Source of the DNA: Tillus elongatus
Lineage: Eukaryota > Arthropoda > Insecta > Coleoptera > Cleridae
Length of the DNA stretch: 64,000 nt
Direction of reading: 5' to 3'
NCBI GenBank assembly: GCA_964006375.1
Contig: OZ023267.1
Location: 37,583,766 to 37,647,765 of the forward strand
This document shows positions 1-12,435 of the stretch, piece after piece. The position numbers and the translations under genes are program-made. The first letter of the stretch is position 1; each line of letters starts with the position of its first letter. Under the pieces are notes generated by a model. That model was not told the DNA's origin. It searched no databases and worked only from the letters and a program-made list of their open reading frames with translations.

Positions 1-403
1 CTGGTGTCTAAAAAACAACATTGAATTTAGATCTGTATTCTGCAACTTTTCTTTTGAACGTTATTGTGTGTTTTATAATTTTTTTTTGGTGGGTTTTATG
101 TGTTATTTAAGGAAATATTTTCATAGTTGTTACATGATTGTATGCGTTATCTTATTTTTATTGTTAACCTCTAGACGGACATGAACCTCACTGTGACATT
201 TAGGTGACATTGGCCTGTTTTAGTGTTAATATGTACATTGTACATTATTATACATTAATCGAACACGCCGTATGTCATTGCATTTTTGCATATTCCATCA
301 AAATATAATGTATGTTTGTAAGAAAAAAATTCGTAACGCAGCCAGTGCGTTATCGTAGCGAATTTTTATCAAATGCTTTAAATTTCAATAGCTCAAGTTC
401 CGG
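1..403. other. AT-rich non-coding DNA with an S-terminus relic
   Basis: No gene is visible here. Around 334-370 there is a decayed S terminus (CGCAGCCAGTGCGTTATCG, then a GCGAATTTTTATC tail). It sits next to the F repeat that starts near 404, the same S-end/F-start order seen at 18.72 and 28.10 kb. Confidence 0.5.
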
Positions 404-1267
404 TAAATTTGCAGTTTAACTCCCGAACGATTTTCAATTTTTTTTTGAAACGTGCCTAGAACCCCCCCTAGATGCACAACCTACAAGAAAAAAATCTTGT
501 TCTCACCCCCCAGAGTAGTTACGGGACCAGAAGTGAAGAGGGGTGCTGGGAGGGATAGGTAGTACAAAGGGAAATATGAGCAGAAAATGAGAAGAAAACT
601 GCTTGAAAACTGTCTTTTTCACATCCTGACGCCATATCCCCCCTAAACCCTGCCTACCCTGCACATCACCCCTATTCATGCCAGGTCCCGTAACTTCCTT
701 AGGGGGTATGAACAAGAAATTTTTCTTGTGGTTTATGCAACGAGGATGGTTGTAAGCACGCGAAGGGGGGAGAGGAAAAGAGGAAAACCCCTACGGCGAA
801 GCCCCCGTAACCAATTTCAGAAAAAACGTTCGTAATAAATTTGCAGTTTAACTCCCGAACGATTTTCAATTTTTTTTTGAAACGTGCCTAGAACCCCCCC
901 TAGATGCACAACCTACAAGAAAAAAATCTTGTTCTCACCCCCCAGAGTAGTTACGGGACCAGAAGTGAAGAGGGGTGCTGGGAGGGATAGGTAGTACAAA
1001 GGGAAATATGAGCAGAAAATGAGAAGAAAACTGCTTGAAAACTGTCTTTTTCACATCCTGACGCCATATCCCCCCTAAACCCTGCCTACCCTGCACATCA
1101 CCCCTATTCATGCCAGGTCCCGTAACTTCCTTAGGGGGTATGAACAAGAAATTTTTCTTGTGGTTTATGCAACGAGGATGGTTGTAAGCACGCGAAGGGG
1201 GGAGAGGAAAAGAGGAAAACCCCTACGGCGAAGCCCCCGTAACCAATTTCAGAAAAAACGTTCGTAA
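404..1267. repeat. F fold-back family: tandem pair of 432-bp units
   Basis: Two essentially identical units lie head to tail at 404-835 and 836-1267, with a period of 432 bp. Each starts AAATTTGCAGTTTAACTCCC. Each unit folds on itself: the left half (about 480-570, with ACGGGACCAG and GGGGTGC) is repeated inverted in the right half (about 640-750, with CCAGGTCCCGT). A related array lies at 28.1-29.4 kb. A 70-codon open frame on the minus strand of each unit (503-715 and 935-1147) has no recognisable motif and is taken as chance. Confidence 0.85.
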
Positions 1268-1632
1268 TACACGAATGTATAAGAAAGCGTCCAAAGGGTA
1301 CTGGTACTAGCGCCGTACTGAAAGCGATGTGTAAACTGTCAGTGATAATGACAATGTCCCATGATTCCAGAATATTCTAGGGATTCCCAAACACAATGTA
1401 AACTGTATGTCAAATGTAATGTTTAGGAGGGAAGGAGGTGCCACGGGACAAGACCGTACTGGGAAATTGTTAAAAAACTATGTAATGTGTAAGCAACTTT
1501 AAATGCGAATAACTCGGGAAATAAGAGAGAACAAAAGGTAACATTTGCGCCAACGTGTATTTAAGACACCAAACTTTATCTATCAGCAGTCGATGTTTTG
1601 AAAATCGTTCGGGAGTTAAACTGCAAATTCAC
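1268..1632. other. Non-coding segment ending in an inverted F terminus
   Basis: No gene is recognised. At about 1598-1629 the sequence TCGGGAGTTAAACTGCAAAT is the reverse complement of the F start at 405-437. The whole stretch 404-1630 is therefore bounded by inverted copies of the same ~32-bp end, as expected for one composite fold-back element. Confidence 0.5.
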
Positions 1633-1868
1633 CCAAGTTCCTATTAACCTGAGATTCGTTGGCCAGGAGACCGTTTTTTTCTTCAAAAATTTTTACAAAT
1701 TCTGAAACAATAAAGTTATTGTGATGAAGTATGGTACATCCTTTCTACTATATAGGTTACACTGTTAACCAAATTTGATGCATGTTTTCTTTGACAGAAA
1801 GACATGTTTGCTAATTAAAACATTTTAATCAAAATTCACTACCATAACGTACTTGCTGCGTCCAGACT
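1633..1868 (-). repeat. S element, partial copy
   Basis: This is the inner part and one end of an S element. It includes ATTCGTTGGCCAGGA, an AT-rich middle, and the terminal run CTACCATAACGTACTTGCTG followed by CGTCC at about 1845-1868. The opposite terminus is missing. The L element at 1869 follows directly. Confidence 0.65.
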
Positions 1869-2002
1869 TTTTAGTGAATTTTCTTAACAAAAATTCACTA
1901 ATGAGGAGATCTCGACTTTTGAATTTAAAAAAAAATTCCTTCAAATTAGTACTAATTAGGCCCCTGAGAACACATATCCGGGGTCAGTTTCAATTTTTAT
2001 AT

Positions 2003-2094
<92 letters not shown>

Positions 2095-2331
2095 CACACC
2101 GATAACTCAAAAAATAATGGGCCGATTTTGATCAAATTTGGTGAGTACCTTTCTTTTGCAAGTGGCTTGGATAAGTTCGTTAACCAGGAAAATATGCTCA
2201 GTTGAAATAGATTAAACAATGTTTTGTTTTAATTACACAGACGGATTCCCCCTATCAGTGTCAGATCTGAGCCAGCCATAAATGTATGGAATTTAGACCA
2301 CGAAATTATAATGCATGTTTGTAAGAAAATA
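1869..2331 (+). repeat. L element with TA tract (about 2006-2091)
   Basis: The copy begins with the hairpin TTAGTGAATTTT...AAAATTCACTAA (1871-1901). It runs through AGTTTCAATTTTTATATG into about 85 bp of (TA)n, and resumes with CACCGATAACTCAAAAAATA. It is truncated on the right relative to the copy at 54.5 kb. The (IY)n reading frame across the TA tract is not regarded as coding. Confidence 0.8.
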
Positions 2332-2652
2332 AATTCGGGACTCAGCAAGTGCGTTATGGTAGCGAGTTTTTATTGAATGCCCCAAATTTGAATAGCTCAA
2401 TTTGCTATTAACCTATAAGGTTCGTTGGCCAGGAAACTAGTTTTTTCGGGAACATTTTAAGTTTATTTTCGAATTTTTTTTTACATTTTCAAACAATAAA
2501 GTTATTTTGATGAAATATGGTACATTATTTTTACTATATATGTTATACTGGTAACCAAATTTGATGTCTGTTTTCTTAAAAAAAAAACACATATTTGCTA
2601 TTTAAAACATTTTTGTGAAAATTCACTATCATAACGCACTTGCTGCGTCCAG
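2332..2652. mobile_element. S element, complete MITE-like copy
   Basis: About 320 bp bounded by inverted termini: ACTCAGCAAGTGCGTTATGG on the left and CATAACGCACTTGCTGCGTC on the right. There is no coding capacity. Similar complete copies lie at 46199-46517, 53461-53741 and 55603-55908. This is the size and form of a non-autonomous DNA transposon. Transposon class is not assigned and no clear target duplication was found. Confidence 0.7.
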
Positions 2653-3520
<868 letters not shown>

Positions 3521-4591
3521 ATTTTTTCTTTATCAGTTATTAGCATTATTTCAAATAATATCAGGGCAGAACTATAGGATCCACCCTCGTATATAGTAGT
3601 CTTCATTTTAGGCTAATATTCCACGCTAGTATTGTTTGTTGTGTAATTACAGAAAAAAACTACATAATAATAATAATAATCATAAATATCTTTATCCTTT
3701 ATAAAAACTTAATGAATACGGTGAATACGAACACTGAGAATCCGCTACAACTTGGTCAAGGACAGCGACTACCAGACATTAATTTCAATTTTTAACAAAA
3801 ACAACAAAAAACTCCTAAAAAATACTATACTTTGTTGTACTAATACCTTAAAAATAAAACTATATTTTATATAAGCCATTATTAAGTAACATAATTGACC
3901 CAAAAACAATATTCTAGCTTTAACAAGTTGAACGAAATTGTTTCGGTACTTCCGAAAGGATATTTGAACATAAGCATTTTAACGATTTTTTTTTACATTA
4001 AATAATAAGTTTTACGTAATTTTAACATAGTATGCTTGTTGTCCATAGAAACAAATGCTCAATGCTTCCGTATTTTGTGAAGAAATCCAGTCAGATTAGG
4101 TAATACGAGTTTTAGATCAATGTATCTAGGACAATGTCTGCCGTAAGCTGTTGGCGACATGGGGAATTTCATACCTGCATTAGCAATCTTGTTTGCTTAT
4201 TGTTTGTGTTCGTTTTAACTGTCTAAAATAAACCATTGTTTTCTGTGTCACATTGCATAGAGTGTAACTTTAGCCCAGGGTCGATTTATCATTTTATATG
4301 GGCGATGCTCTACCGACAATAGGCATGGATGCAAAATGAAAATGATAATGTTTTGTATCCTCCTACTATGTCGAAAATCATAACTACTGGACAATTGATA
4401 GTCCCTTTATTAATCTTATTTTTAAAGGGGTAGACATTGATCCAATCCAATCCATAGCAGGTGGTAGTGGAATTTTCCTTTATGTAATAGTAAAGGATTT
4501 TTTCACGCCCGAGGAGGTACCACCCCATACATCTAGTCCCAACGGACGTTTCCGGTTCTGGTGTATGAGTCGGTTTCCCTTATAAGCAAAA
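3521..4591. other. Non-coding stretch upstream of non-LTR copy A
   Basis: AT-rich, with a short ATA-rich run near 3665-3682. The last ~300 bp (from about 4270) are less AT-rich and may be 5' UTR of retrotransposon copy A, but no ORF1 is visible. A stop codon at 4583-4585 closes the ORF2 frame on the 5' side. Confidence 0.4.
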
Positions 4592-7500
4592 ATGATGATG
4601 GCTCCTCCTTGTATAAAATATTCCGGAGGCAAAATACCCCTCCATTCGGATCTCCGGGAGAGGGGTGTACAGGGGGCGCCAACATCAAGATTTAACATAT
4701 TCTTTTCGAATATATGTGGCCTAAATTCTAACCTGAACTCCGTCCACAATTTCCTCCAGGCTAACAGGCCCCAACTCCTCTTCCTCACCGAAACCCAAAT
4801 TAGTGCCAAAACAGCCACTAATCACCTTAATTTCCCGGGGTATGAGCTCCTTACTGCCTTTAGATTGCATGGAGGCGTGTGCGCATACGTCCGTAGCAAT
4901 CTACCCTGCACCAGACTTCCCAATTTAGAAGCTGGAAGAAAAGACATACTATGGATAAAACTCTCTCTCAGGGCTGCAACTAAATTCATCTGTTGCATTT
5001 ACCGGTCACCTTCTGACAACAACTTTGTCTAGCTCTTTGACTACCTTTCTGAAAAAACCGACTATCTGATTTCTGAATATCCTTCCTCCGAGGTCACTAT
5101 TCTTGGCGACTTCAATGTCCATAATAAAGAATGGCTAGGATCTTCAAAAACCGATCCACAAGGGAGAGCAGCGGAGGCCTTTGCAGTCAGCAATTCTTTG
5201 GCCAATATGGTTCAGCAACCTACTTACTTTCCTCGTATCCCAACACACAGCTCAAATCCCTTGGATCTCCTTCTTACTACAAACCCTGAATGCTATAAGA
5301 TATCAGTCACCGCCCCCCTTGGTCGCTCAGACCACGGCATGGTCACTGCTTCCTGTGCAATGCAACCCGAGGTCACACAGTCATTACACCCACGTATCGT
5401 TTGGCACTACAACTCCGCAAACTGGGACGAAATGCGGGATTACTTTTCCTCATTTCCATGGGCGTCTGTCTGCTTCTCTCATCCTGACCCCTCTGATATC
5501 TCACAAAACGTCACCGAAATTATCCAAGCTGGCATGGAATTATTTATTCCACGTACACAGAAAACCTCTTCAGCCATTCAAAAGCCCTGGTTCTCTAAAT
5601 CCTGTGACAAGGCCAGACTTGAAAAGGTCAAAGCTCACAAAACGCTTCTACACAATCCCAGTCAAGAAAATCGTCAAGCATTCAACGACGCAAGAAACCG
5701 CTATGTCCGCATTCTTTCTGAGGCAAAAAACTCGTTTAATAACCACATCAAAAACAAAGTCCTCTCAAGCTCCAACGGCGGCAAACCCTTCTGGACTCTT
5801 GCTAAGTCTATTGGGAATAATTTCTGCAAGAGCACGTTCCCACCTCTTGTCTCAGGGGATGAAATTGTTTCTACCGCCCTGGGCAAGGCTGAACTTTTTG
5901 CTTCGTTGTTCGCCGGAAATTCTACTCTCAACCCACCTCCAAATGTTCAACCACCAACAGTCCCCAATGTCGCGCATAAAATGACTGATATCATTTTCAA
6001 AACTAAAAAGGTACGAAAGATGCTCTCTTCTCTTAATACCAGGAAAGCCTCTGGCCTTGACGAGATCCCAGCAATTGTTCTCAAAAAATGCGCACCAGAA
6101 CTTGCTCCTGTCCTGACTCGTCTGTTTCAGATATCTTACAATAAAGGCATATTCCCTAGTAACTGGAAAACTGCTCGAGTACAACCCATCCCCAAGAAAG
6201 GATCTAATGCGCTTCCTAGCAACTACAGGCCTATTTCTCTCCTTTCAGTCATCTCTAAAGTGATGGAAAAGTATATAAACACCGAACTACTAAAATTCCT
6301 TGAAAAACACAGTCTAATCCACGACAGGCAGTATGGATTCCGTCAGCGCAGATCGACTGCCGACCTCCTTTCCTTTGTCACCCATTCTTGGAACAAGTCT
6401 ATGGAACAACACGGTGAATCCCAGATTGTTGCTCTAGACATATCCAAAGCATTCGACCAGGTCTGGCACGCAGCGCTGCTTAATAAACTTCCGGCATATG
6501 GCCTACCACCAAAACTTTGTACCTGGACAGCAAATTTCCTCTCCAACAGGAGCATATCTGTTGTTGTGGATGGCCATTCCTCTAAACTGTATCCAATTAA
6601 TGCAGGAGTTCCTCAAGGTTCAGCTTTAGCCCCTACTTTGTTTCTTCTCCACATCAATGACCTCCTCTCTAGCACATCCAACCCAGTTCACAGTTACGCG
6701 GACGACAGCACCCTCCACTCAAATATACAATATTCTAAGCCTGCCTCTTTAGCCCAATTAGATGAGGATCGCAGACTCATGGAGGGTTCTGTCTCCGTGG
6801 ACCTCCAAAAAATATTAGACTGGGGAAGTAGAAATCTTGTACAATTCAACCCCACCAAAACTAAGTCTTGCTTTCTTTCTCAGAAGAGATACAGCAGCCC
6901 TAGACCCATCACAATGAACAACCAAGTTATTCAAAGTAATGAGTCCTTTTCTCTTGTTGGCATTTCTGTGGATCGAAATCTTAATTGGCACCAACATGTT
7001 ACATCAATTGCAGAAGCGGCTGCTAAGAAATTGGGTTTCCTCTTCCGGGCTCGCAAATACTTTTCACCAACTAATCTCTATACCTTATACACTTCACAAA
7101 TAAGGCCAAACCTCGAATACTGCTCCCACATCTGGGGTGCAGCTGCCGCTTCTACACTCGCTATCCTGGACTCCATTCAAAAGAGAGCTATACGTCTCAT
7201 CGGTGACCCTACCCTCACCCAAAGGCTTCCATCCCTTGCCCACCGACGTGCCGTTGGTGACCTCTCTCTCTTTTATAGATATCTGCACGGGCACTGCTCA
7301 GAGGAACTTTCCTCCATAATTCCCCCACCTGCTGCCCCCAGCAGATCTACCAGGGGAACAGAGCGAATGCACCCTTTTAATGTCCAGGTCACCAGACATA
7401 GAACATCTTGTTATGCCCGCTCTTTTGTCCCGAGGACTTCCAAGTTGTGGAATTCCTTGCCGGCACATGTTTTTCCTTCTCCTCCGAACCTCCAAACCTT

Positions 7501-7607
7501 CAAGTCCAGAATTAACAAGCTGCCTCTTTCCTCCTTGTCAACACCTACGGTACGATAGTATTTAGGCTGTAAGCCCTCGTGGTGTGTTGTTGACATAAAA
7601 AAAAAAG
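4592..7607 (+). pseudogene. Non-LTR retrotransposon ORF2 (EN + RT), copy A, one stop codon
   Basis: A single frame of 988 codons runs from ATG 4592 to TAG 7558 and is interrupted only by TAG at 5030-5032 (codon 147). Copy B has CAG at the homologous position, so this is one C-to-T change. The N-terminal part is an APE-type endonuclease: FSNICGLNSNLNS near the start, GDFNVHNKEW near residue 172, RSDHGMV near 246. The RT follows, with NYRPISLLSV, ALDISKAFDQVWHAAL, NAGVPQGSALAPTLF and the catalytic SYADDST at about 702-705. The C-terminal region (QKRAIRLIGD, FVPRTSKLWNSLP) is typical of CR1/jockey-type ORF2. The 3' end is at about 7597-7607 in an A-rich run after GTAAGCCCTCGTGGTGTG. No ORF1 is seen. 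Clade CR1/Crack/jockey-like is inferred from memory of motifs. It is the best-preserved of four copies and probably inactive unless the stop is read through. Confidence 0.9.
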
Positions 7608-7689
7608 CTCAACAAATTAGAGACAAGCTAAAATTTTGTGTGGTGCTTGGTTTTGAAGTACTTAATATACCCTAAAACCCAGCGGTGAT
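7608..7689. other. Spacer between copy A and the next element
   Basis: A short AT-rich junction. Nothing is recognised. Confidence 0.3.
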
Positions 7690-8093
7690 ACGTTGAGCCC
7701 GTATCCCCAAAACAGCCCTCCAAAGGGGGTAAAATCTTTTTTTACTCCTTTTTAACTCGAAAACAAAGCATTGTAGGAAAAATACTAAGAGGGAAAAGTT
7801 GAAGAGCTGAAAATTTTCCGTCAAAGAAGTCTACTCCGAAATTTGTTGTGTTAGGAGTGGCGGAGTTATGGATTTTTAAATTCAAGTTGTTTTTAACAGC
7901 TTTAACAACTTAATATAGTAAGGGGTAGTTAGAGTACCAAATAATCATGGATAAATCAATGTTATCAAAAAAATATTATACAGAGGCGCACAAAGCGGAT
8001 TTGTGGGGTTGTATAAATCTTTGTTGATGAAAATAACAAAGTTAAATAACTCCTCTTCCCCCTTCTCGCTATAATCCGTCGCACACATATTAG

Positions 8094-8570
8094 TACAGGC
8101 AATAAAGGAGCGCGTTACTCTTGTTCATAATGCACTAAACTACAGGAGTTTTTTTTGATATATAGGTTCAGAATGACGTACTGAATGTAAAAACATAAAA
8201 TCCTTACAAATTAGGAGGGCGGAAGTGCCGCCATTTTGAGAAAAACCATTTCGGCCTATATCTCCGTAACCGTGCACTGTAGGCTAAAAATGGCAATGAC
8301 CATTATTGTAGATAATTGCATTTCTCATCTTTTTTGTTGATGAGAAATGCAATTATCTACAATAAAGGTCATTACCATTTTTGGCCTAAAGTGTACGGTT
8401 GCGGAGATATAAGTCGAAACGGTTTTTCTCAAAATGGCGGCACTTCCGCCCTCCTAATTTGTTAGGATTTTGTGTTTTTACATTCAGTACGTCATTCAGA
8501 ACCTATCTATAAAAGAAACTCCTGTAGTTTAATGCAGAAATAAATTCTCTATTGCCTGTACTATATTTAC
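8094..8570. repeat. Near-perfect ~475-bp palindrome
   Basis: The left arm (about 8094-8330) and right arm (about 8338-8570) are inverted copies around a few-base centre, TTTTTTGTTGATG. Matching landmarks are GGGCGGAAGTGCCGCCATTT against AAATGGCGGCACTTCCGCCC, and GAGAAATGCAATTATCTAC on both sides. The arms differ by a handful of substitutions. It lies inside the 7.69-9.67 kb element. Confidence 0.9.
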
Positions 8571-8689
8571 CGCTCCCCGAAAAAAATAGTTATCTGCTCC
8601 CTTGAAGTTCGTAACGAAGACAAAACTCACGACGCCTCTGATCGACGTGGTTGCTATATACGCTGTTAAAAGAATTTTATAACCCTCAG

Positions 8690-9232
8690 GCTTCAAAGGA
8701 TAAATTAGAAGCAGTTACTTCACAATTTTTCATAGCAGCATATGTTAAAAATCAACAAATTCAGATTTGGATAGTGTTAGATACATGCTTTACCAGCAGT
8801 ACGTAGCTAAACAAAGCCTTAGTACTGATTTTAACTTGGCTCCATTACCACCTACGTCAAATAGGGCAAAGTATCACTGATTTAGAGTTTTCCATTAGGT
8901 AAGTCAGATTTATCATGCAAGTACATACAACTTTATATTATATTCTTTACAATTTTCAGGTACAATCGTGGTTAAATAATCATCTACCACCACAGGACTG
9001 GGGTTGGAGTCTAAGAAATCAAGAGTTGCAGTCAATTCATTCCGACCAAAGCATTGCCCCTACATGGGTTCTAGAGAAAATTTATTGCAATTGTTCATCA
9101 GGAGGGTGTAAAAAAGCATGTACGAGCAAACGAATGGGCCTGAAGTGCACTATGGCATGTGGCCAATGCAACGGAATTACCTGTCTAAACCGGGCTGTAA
9201 ATATGGATATAGATAAACAAGAAGATCTTTAG
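8690..9232 (+). pseudogene. Broken cysteine-rich element gene with a 61-bp intron
   Basis: An exon ending at 8898 reads VRYMLYQQYVAKQSL...LPPTSNRAKYH and then meets TGA and TAG codons. An intron at 8899-8959 (GTAAGT...TTTTCAG) joins it to VQSWLNNHLPPQDWGW. The C-terminal part (8960-9232) ends in a cysteine cluster: IYCNCSSGGCKKACTSKR, then GLKCTMACGQCNGITCLN. From memory, the order LPPTS, VQxWL, WGW and a CXC-like cysteine tail recurs in uncharacterised arthropod and other metazoan proteins that behave as element genes. The cysteines suggest zinc binding (inference). The upstream frame is shifted near 8780, so this is a decayed fragment. Its position inside a TIR element suggests it is part of that element's own gene set. 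Transposase activity is not shown. Confidence 0.6.
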
Positions 9233-9719
9233 ATAAGTTCACTTTTCTTTAATTAGACTTCTAGTAATAAAGAATTTTGGTTTATTTAATCTTTGTTATA
9301 ATATCCACTACAGATTACCTTCCGAAATTTACACCCCAAAAAACCCATAGTACTGTACTGTATTATTATATGTTACCTTAAAATTAATTTATATGTATTT
9401 GATTGAAGTAATCTAGCCAAAAATACATTATTTAGCACCTATTCGGATTATTCAGAAAAATACTCCCAATTGAAAAATTCACAGCTGCGCCACTGCTAAC
9501 TTAAAAAGATTAAAGTAGATATTTTCGCTAGAAAATTTTTAGCTCTTTAACTTTTCAATCTTGTCATTTTTGCCTACAATGCTTCGTTTTCAAGATATAA
9601 AGAAAAAAGTAAAAGAACACTAATTTTACCCCCTTCTGGGAGCTATTTTGGGGGGAAGGGCTCAATGTTCGGACAAGACGATTCGTATTTCAAGTTGCTG
9701 TCTTTTTATTAGAAAAAAA

Positions 9720-9958
9720 TGTGGACGCAGCAAGTGCGTTATGGTAGTGAATTTTCATAAAATAGCTTTAAATGGCAAATATGCGTCCCGAATTTCTTTT
9801 CTTATAAACATGCATTATATTTCGATTGAAAATGCAATAACGTGTTCGACTAAAAAAAAAAGAAAAATTGTATCACCCACGACTTATGGGCCACCTGTGA
9901 TTATAGAAATAATTTTTTTAAAGATGTAGCTCAATACACCCTATAATTAATGTATATA

Positions 9959-10042
<84 letters not shown>

Positions 10043-10850
10043 AGAAAATTCACAAAAATAAAATTTTTAACACTAACGACTTATGGGCCACCCTGTTATT
10101 GTAGAAATATTTTTTTAGGATGTAGCTCAAGACATCCTATAATTAATGTGTACAATTTTTTTCATATCTTGTATAATAACGGATATATTGAACTTTATTG
10201 ATTTTTTATGAAAATTCGACAAAAATTATATACCATTAAACGATAAACTCTATAGCTAAGACTAATGCCAAAGCATCAGAGAAAGGGTCTATTTGAAATG
10301 AATTTTCTGGAAACATTTTAGTAAAATGAAGAACAATAACGGTTGAAGCTAAGTCTTCAGGGTTTGCAAAATATTCTTCTTGGGACATTTTTTTCCATAA
10401 CCGGTATTAGTATCAAGTTCTTTGCCTAAATGTTGCCAATTTTGATATTTAAATCGCGACTTTGACGTTTTGGGGAAAACCCCAATTTATTTTTCTTTAA
10501 ATACCTCTAACTTTTTTGTCTTCTAACTTACAGAACTACATTTTGGCAGATAATTTACCTATAATGATATAAACATGCGTACCAAATTTGGTTGCCCTTA
10601 CTTTGTTATTTCCGGAGATATAATATTTTTCGAAAGATAACACAAAATTTTCCGGCAAAACCTGGGCCTATTTTCCTGGATAACGAACTTATCCAAGGCA
10701 CTTGCAAAAGGAAGTCACCTACCAAATTTCATCAAAATTTTTGAGTTATCGGTACTATATATATATAACACGGATCTCGTCATGATCTTTTTAAAAAAGA
10801 AAATTCACTAAAATCGGGAGCCATAGGTGCGTTATAATAGTGATTTTCAA
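9720..10850 (-). repeat. L element, reverse orientation, with two P modules and a TA tract (9960-10039)
   Basis: It starts at an S-type end (GACGCAGCAAGTGCGTTATG, 9723-9742). Two P modules follow (ACGACTTATGGGCCACC near 9886 and 10075), separated by ~80 bp of (TA)n. The reverse L body comes next, including GAGAAAGGGTCTATTTGAAA near 10278 and ACCAAATTTGGTTGCCC near 10580. A second, very short TA run sits at 10752-10768, where the normal L core belongs. Confidence 0.65.
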
Positions 10851-11100
10851 AACAATTGTACACGATTAGTAAGGCATATTGCTAAGATTAATACTTTAAA
10901 TTTAAACAGGCCTTAAAGATCTCTTTTAAAGGTTCTAATACGCGCTCGTTTGAAAAATATTTACGAAAGCGTTACCATCGATATTTCTCTCTTACCAAAA
11001 AATATTTTATTCTTCTGTATTAGCTCCTTTTGAGACAAATGCCCAAAACTCATTTTTCTATGAAGCTAGAAGAAAAAATAAAATTTGGTATATCTAGGTT
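10851..11100. other. AT-rich spacer
   Basis: Nothing recognised. Confidence 0.3.
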
Positions 11101-12110
11101 AAGGCTAGATGTATTCTCACCGTAATTAGCAACGCAGGCCGGTTTCGCTTTAATTAGAGCTCGTCAGTGCGCTATACTAATCACAGCGAGAACACACCTA
11201 TAAAGTAATGCGGCTATGGTAGCCAGCCCCATAGAACATTGTGAGCTGTACGACAGGGTCGCCATTTCGATGCGGAACCAGGTAATATGTTGTCACGACA
11301 GCTCTAGTTAACACAAAATGTTATAGACCGAGACTGTGTACAACCAACTAACAATTTTGTAAACTGTCAGTTCTGACCCATTTCTGCCCTAATACAGAGA
11401 CAATGTATGTAAGGCTATATGTATTTTTACCGTTATTAGAAACGCAGACCGGTTTCGCTCTAATTAGAGCTCGTCCGTGCGACATACTAATCACAGTGAG
11501 AACACATCTATAAAGTAATACGCCTATCGCAGCCAGCCTCCTAGAGAATTGTGAGATGTACCACAGGGTCGGAACCAGGTATTAAATTGTCACGACAGCT
11601 CTAGTTAACACAAAATGTTATAGATAGAGACTGTGTACAACCAACTAACAATTTTGTAAACTGTCAGTTCTGACCCATTTCTGCCCTAATACAGAGACAA
11701 TGTATGTAAGGCTATATGTATTTTTACCGTTATTAGAAACGCAGACCGGTTTCGCTCTAATTAGAGCTCGTCCGTGCGACATACTAATCACAGTGAGAAC
11801 ACATCTATAAAGTAATACGCCTATGGCAGCCAGCCTCCTAGAGAATTGTGAGATGTACCACAGGGTCGGAACCAGGTATTAAATTGTCACGACAGCTCTA
11901 GTTAACACAAAATGTTATAGATAGAGACTGTGTACAACCAACTAACAATTTTGTAAATTGTCAAAAAAGGGGCAGGGCTGGCAATTTACAAAATTGTTAG
12001 TTGGTTGTACACAGTCTCTATCTATAACATTTTGTGTTAACTAGAGCTGTCGTGACATCCTACTACCTGGTTCCGCACTGAGATGGAGATCCTGTCGTAC
12101 ATCTCAAGAT
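11101..12110. repeat. ~300-bp tandem repeat (three units) with inverted terminal copy
   Basis: Units start at 11101, 11411 and 11708 (periods 310 and 297 bp). Each carries CGGTTTCGCTCTAATTAGAG, GTCACGACAGCTCTAG and CAACCAACTAACAATTTTG. After unit 3 a short spacer (about 11962-11978, GGGGCAGGGCTGG) is followed by an inverted partial copy (11980-12105), giving a long hairpin. It is GC-richer than its surroundings. No ORF or known RNA is recognised. Units 2 and 3 are nearly identical and unit 1 is more diverged. Confidence 0.85.
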
Positions 12111-12435
12111 GTAAAACTAGTTATTGTAGGTCTCTTTAAAAGAAAATTGTATTACAAATTTCATTAAAGTTACAAAAGCTCTCGATAACAAAACGTCATT
12201 TATAGTTAGAAAAGAAAAGTATCTGCCAAGTATAGATGTGGCAGGTATTTTTCCTTATTAATCGCCTGGATGATTTCGTTTTAGTCAACCTAATCGAACT
12301 GTTTTTTCAACAACAAAAAAAGTTTCTTAAAAACACATTATCCATTAGTGAATCTTCTTGATAAAATTTTTATAATATCAACAATATTAAGAAATGTCTA
12401 CCAAATATGAAAGTGAAACAAAACCAAATAACACA
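12111..12435. other. AT-rich non-coding DNA
   Basis: Nothing recognised apart from scattered phrases reminiscent of L elements (TTAATCGCCTGGATGATTTC). Confidence 0.3.

Larger units (their letters stand above)
7690..9665. mobile_element. ~1.97-kb DNA transposon with ~200-bp terminal inverted repeats
   Basis: The left end (about 7697-7910) begins TTGAGCCCGTATCCCC, continues with AGGGGGTAAAATC and includes AAAGCATTGTAGG. It is matched in inverted order by the right end (about 9440-9663): CCTACAATGCTTCGTTTTC, then TTTTACCCCCTTC and GGGGGAAGGGCTCAA. The arms have diverged by point changes and small indels. The interior holds a ~475-bp palindrome and a broken cysteine-rich gene. The transposon superfamily is not identified. 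The target duplication is not clear. Confidence 0.75.

Noticed and set aside
503..1147. Two identical 70-codon minus-strand frames as duplicated genes
   Set aside because: They lie inside a non-coding fold-back unit, and related units at 28.1-29.4 kb do not conserve the frame.
1853..2131. Open frames dominated by (IY)n, here and at every TA tract
   Set aside because: They are translations of a dinucleotide repeat, exist on both strands and in non-homologous flanks, and carry no domain.
5181..5984. 267-codon frame overlapping retrotransposon copy A
   Set aside because: It is a shadow of the ORF2 frame. The same shadow is present but shorter in copies B and C.
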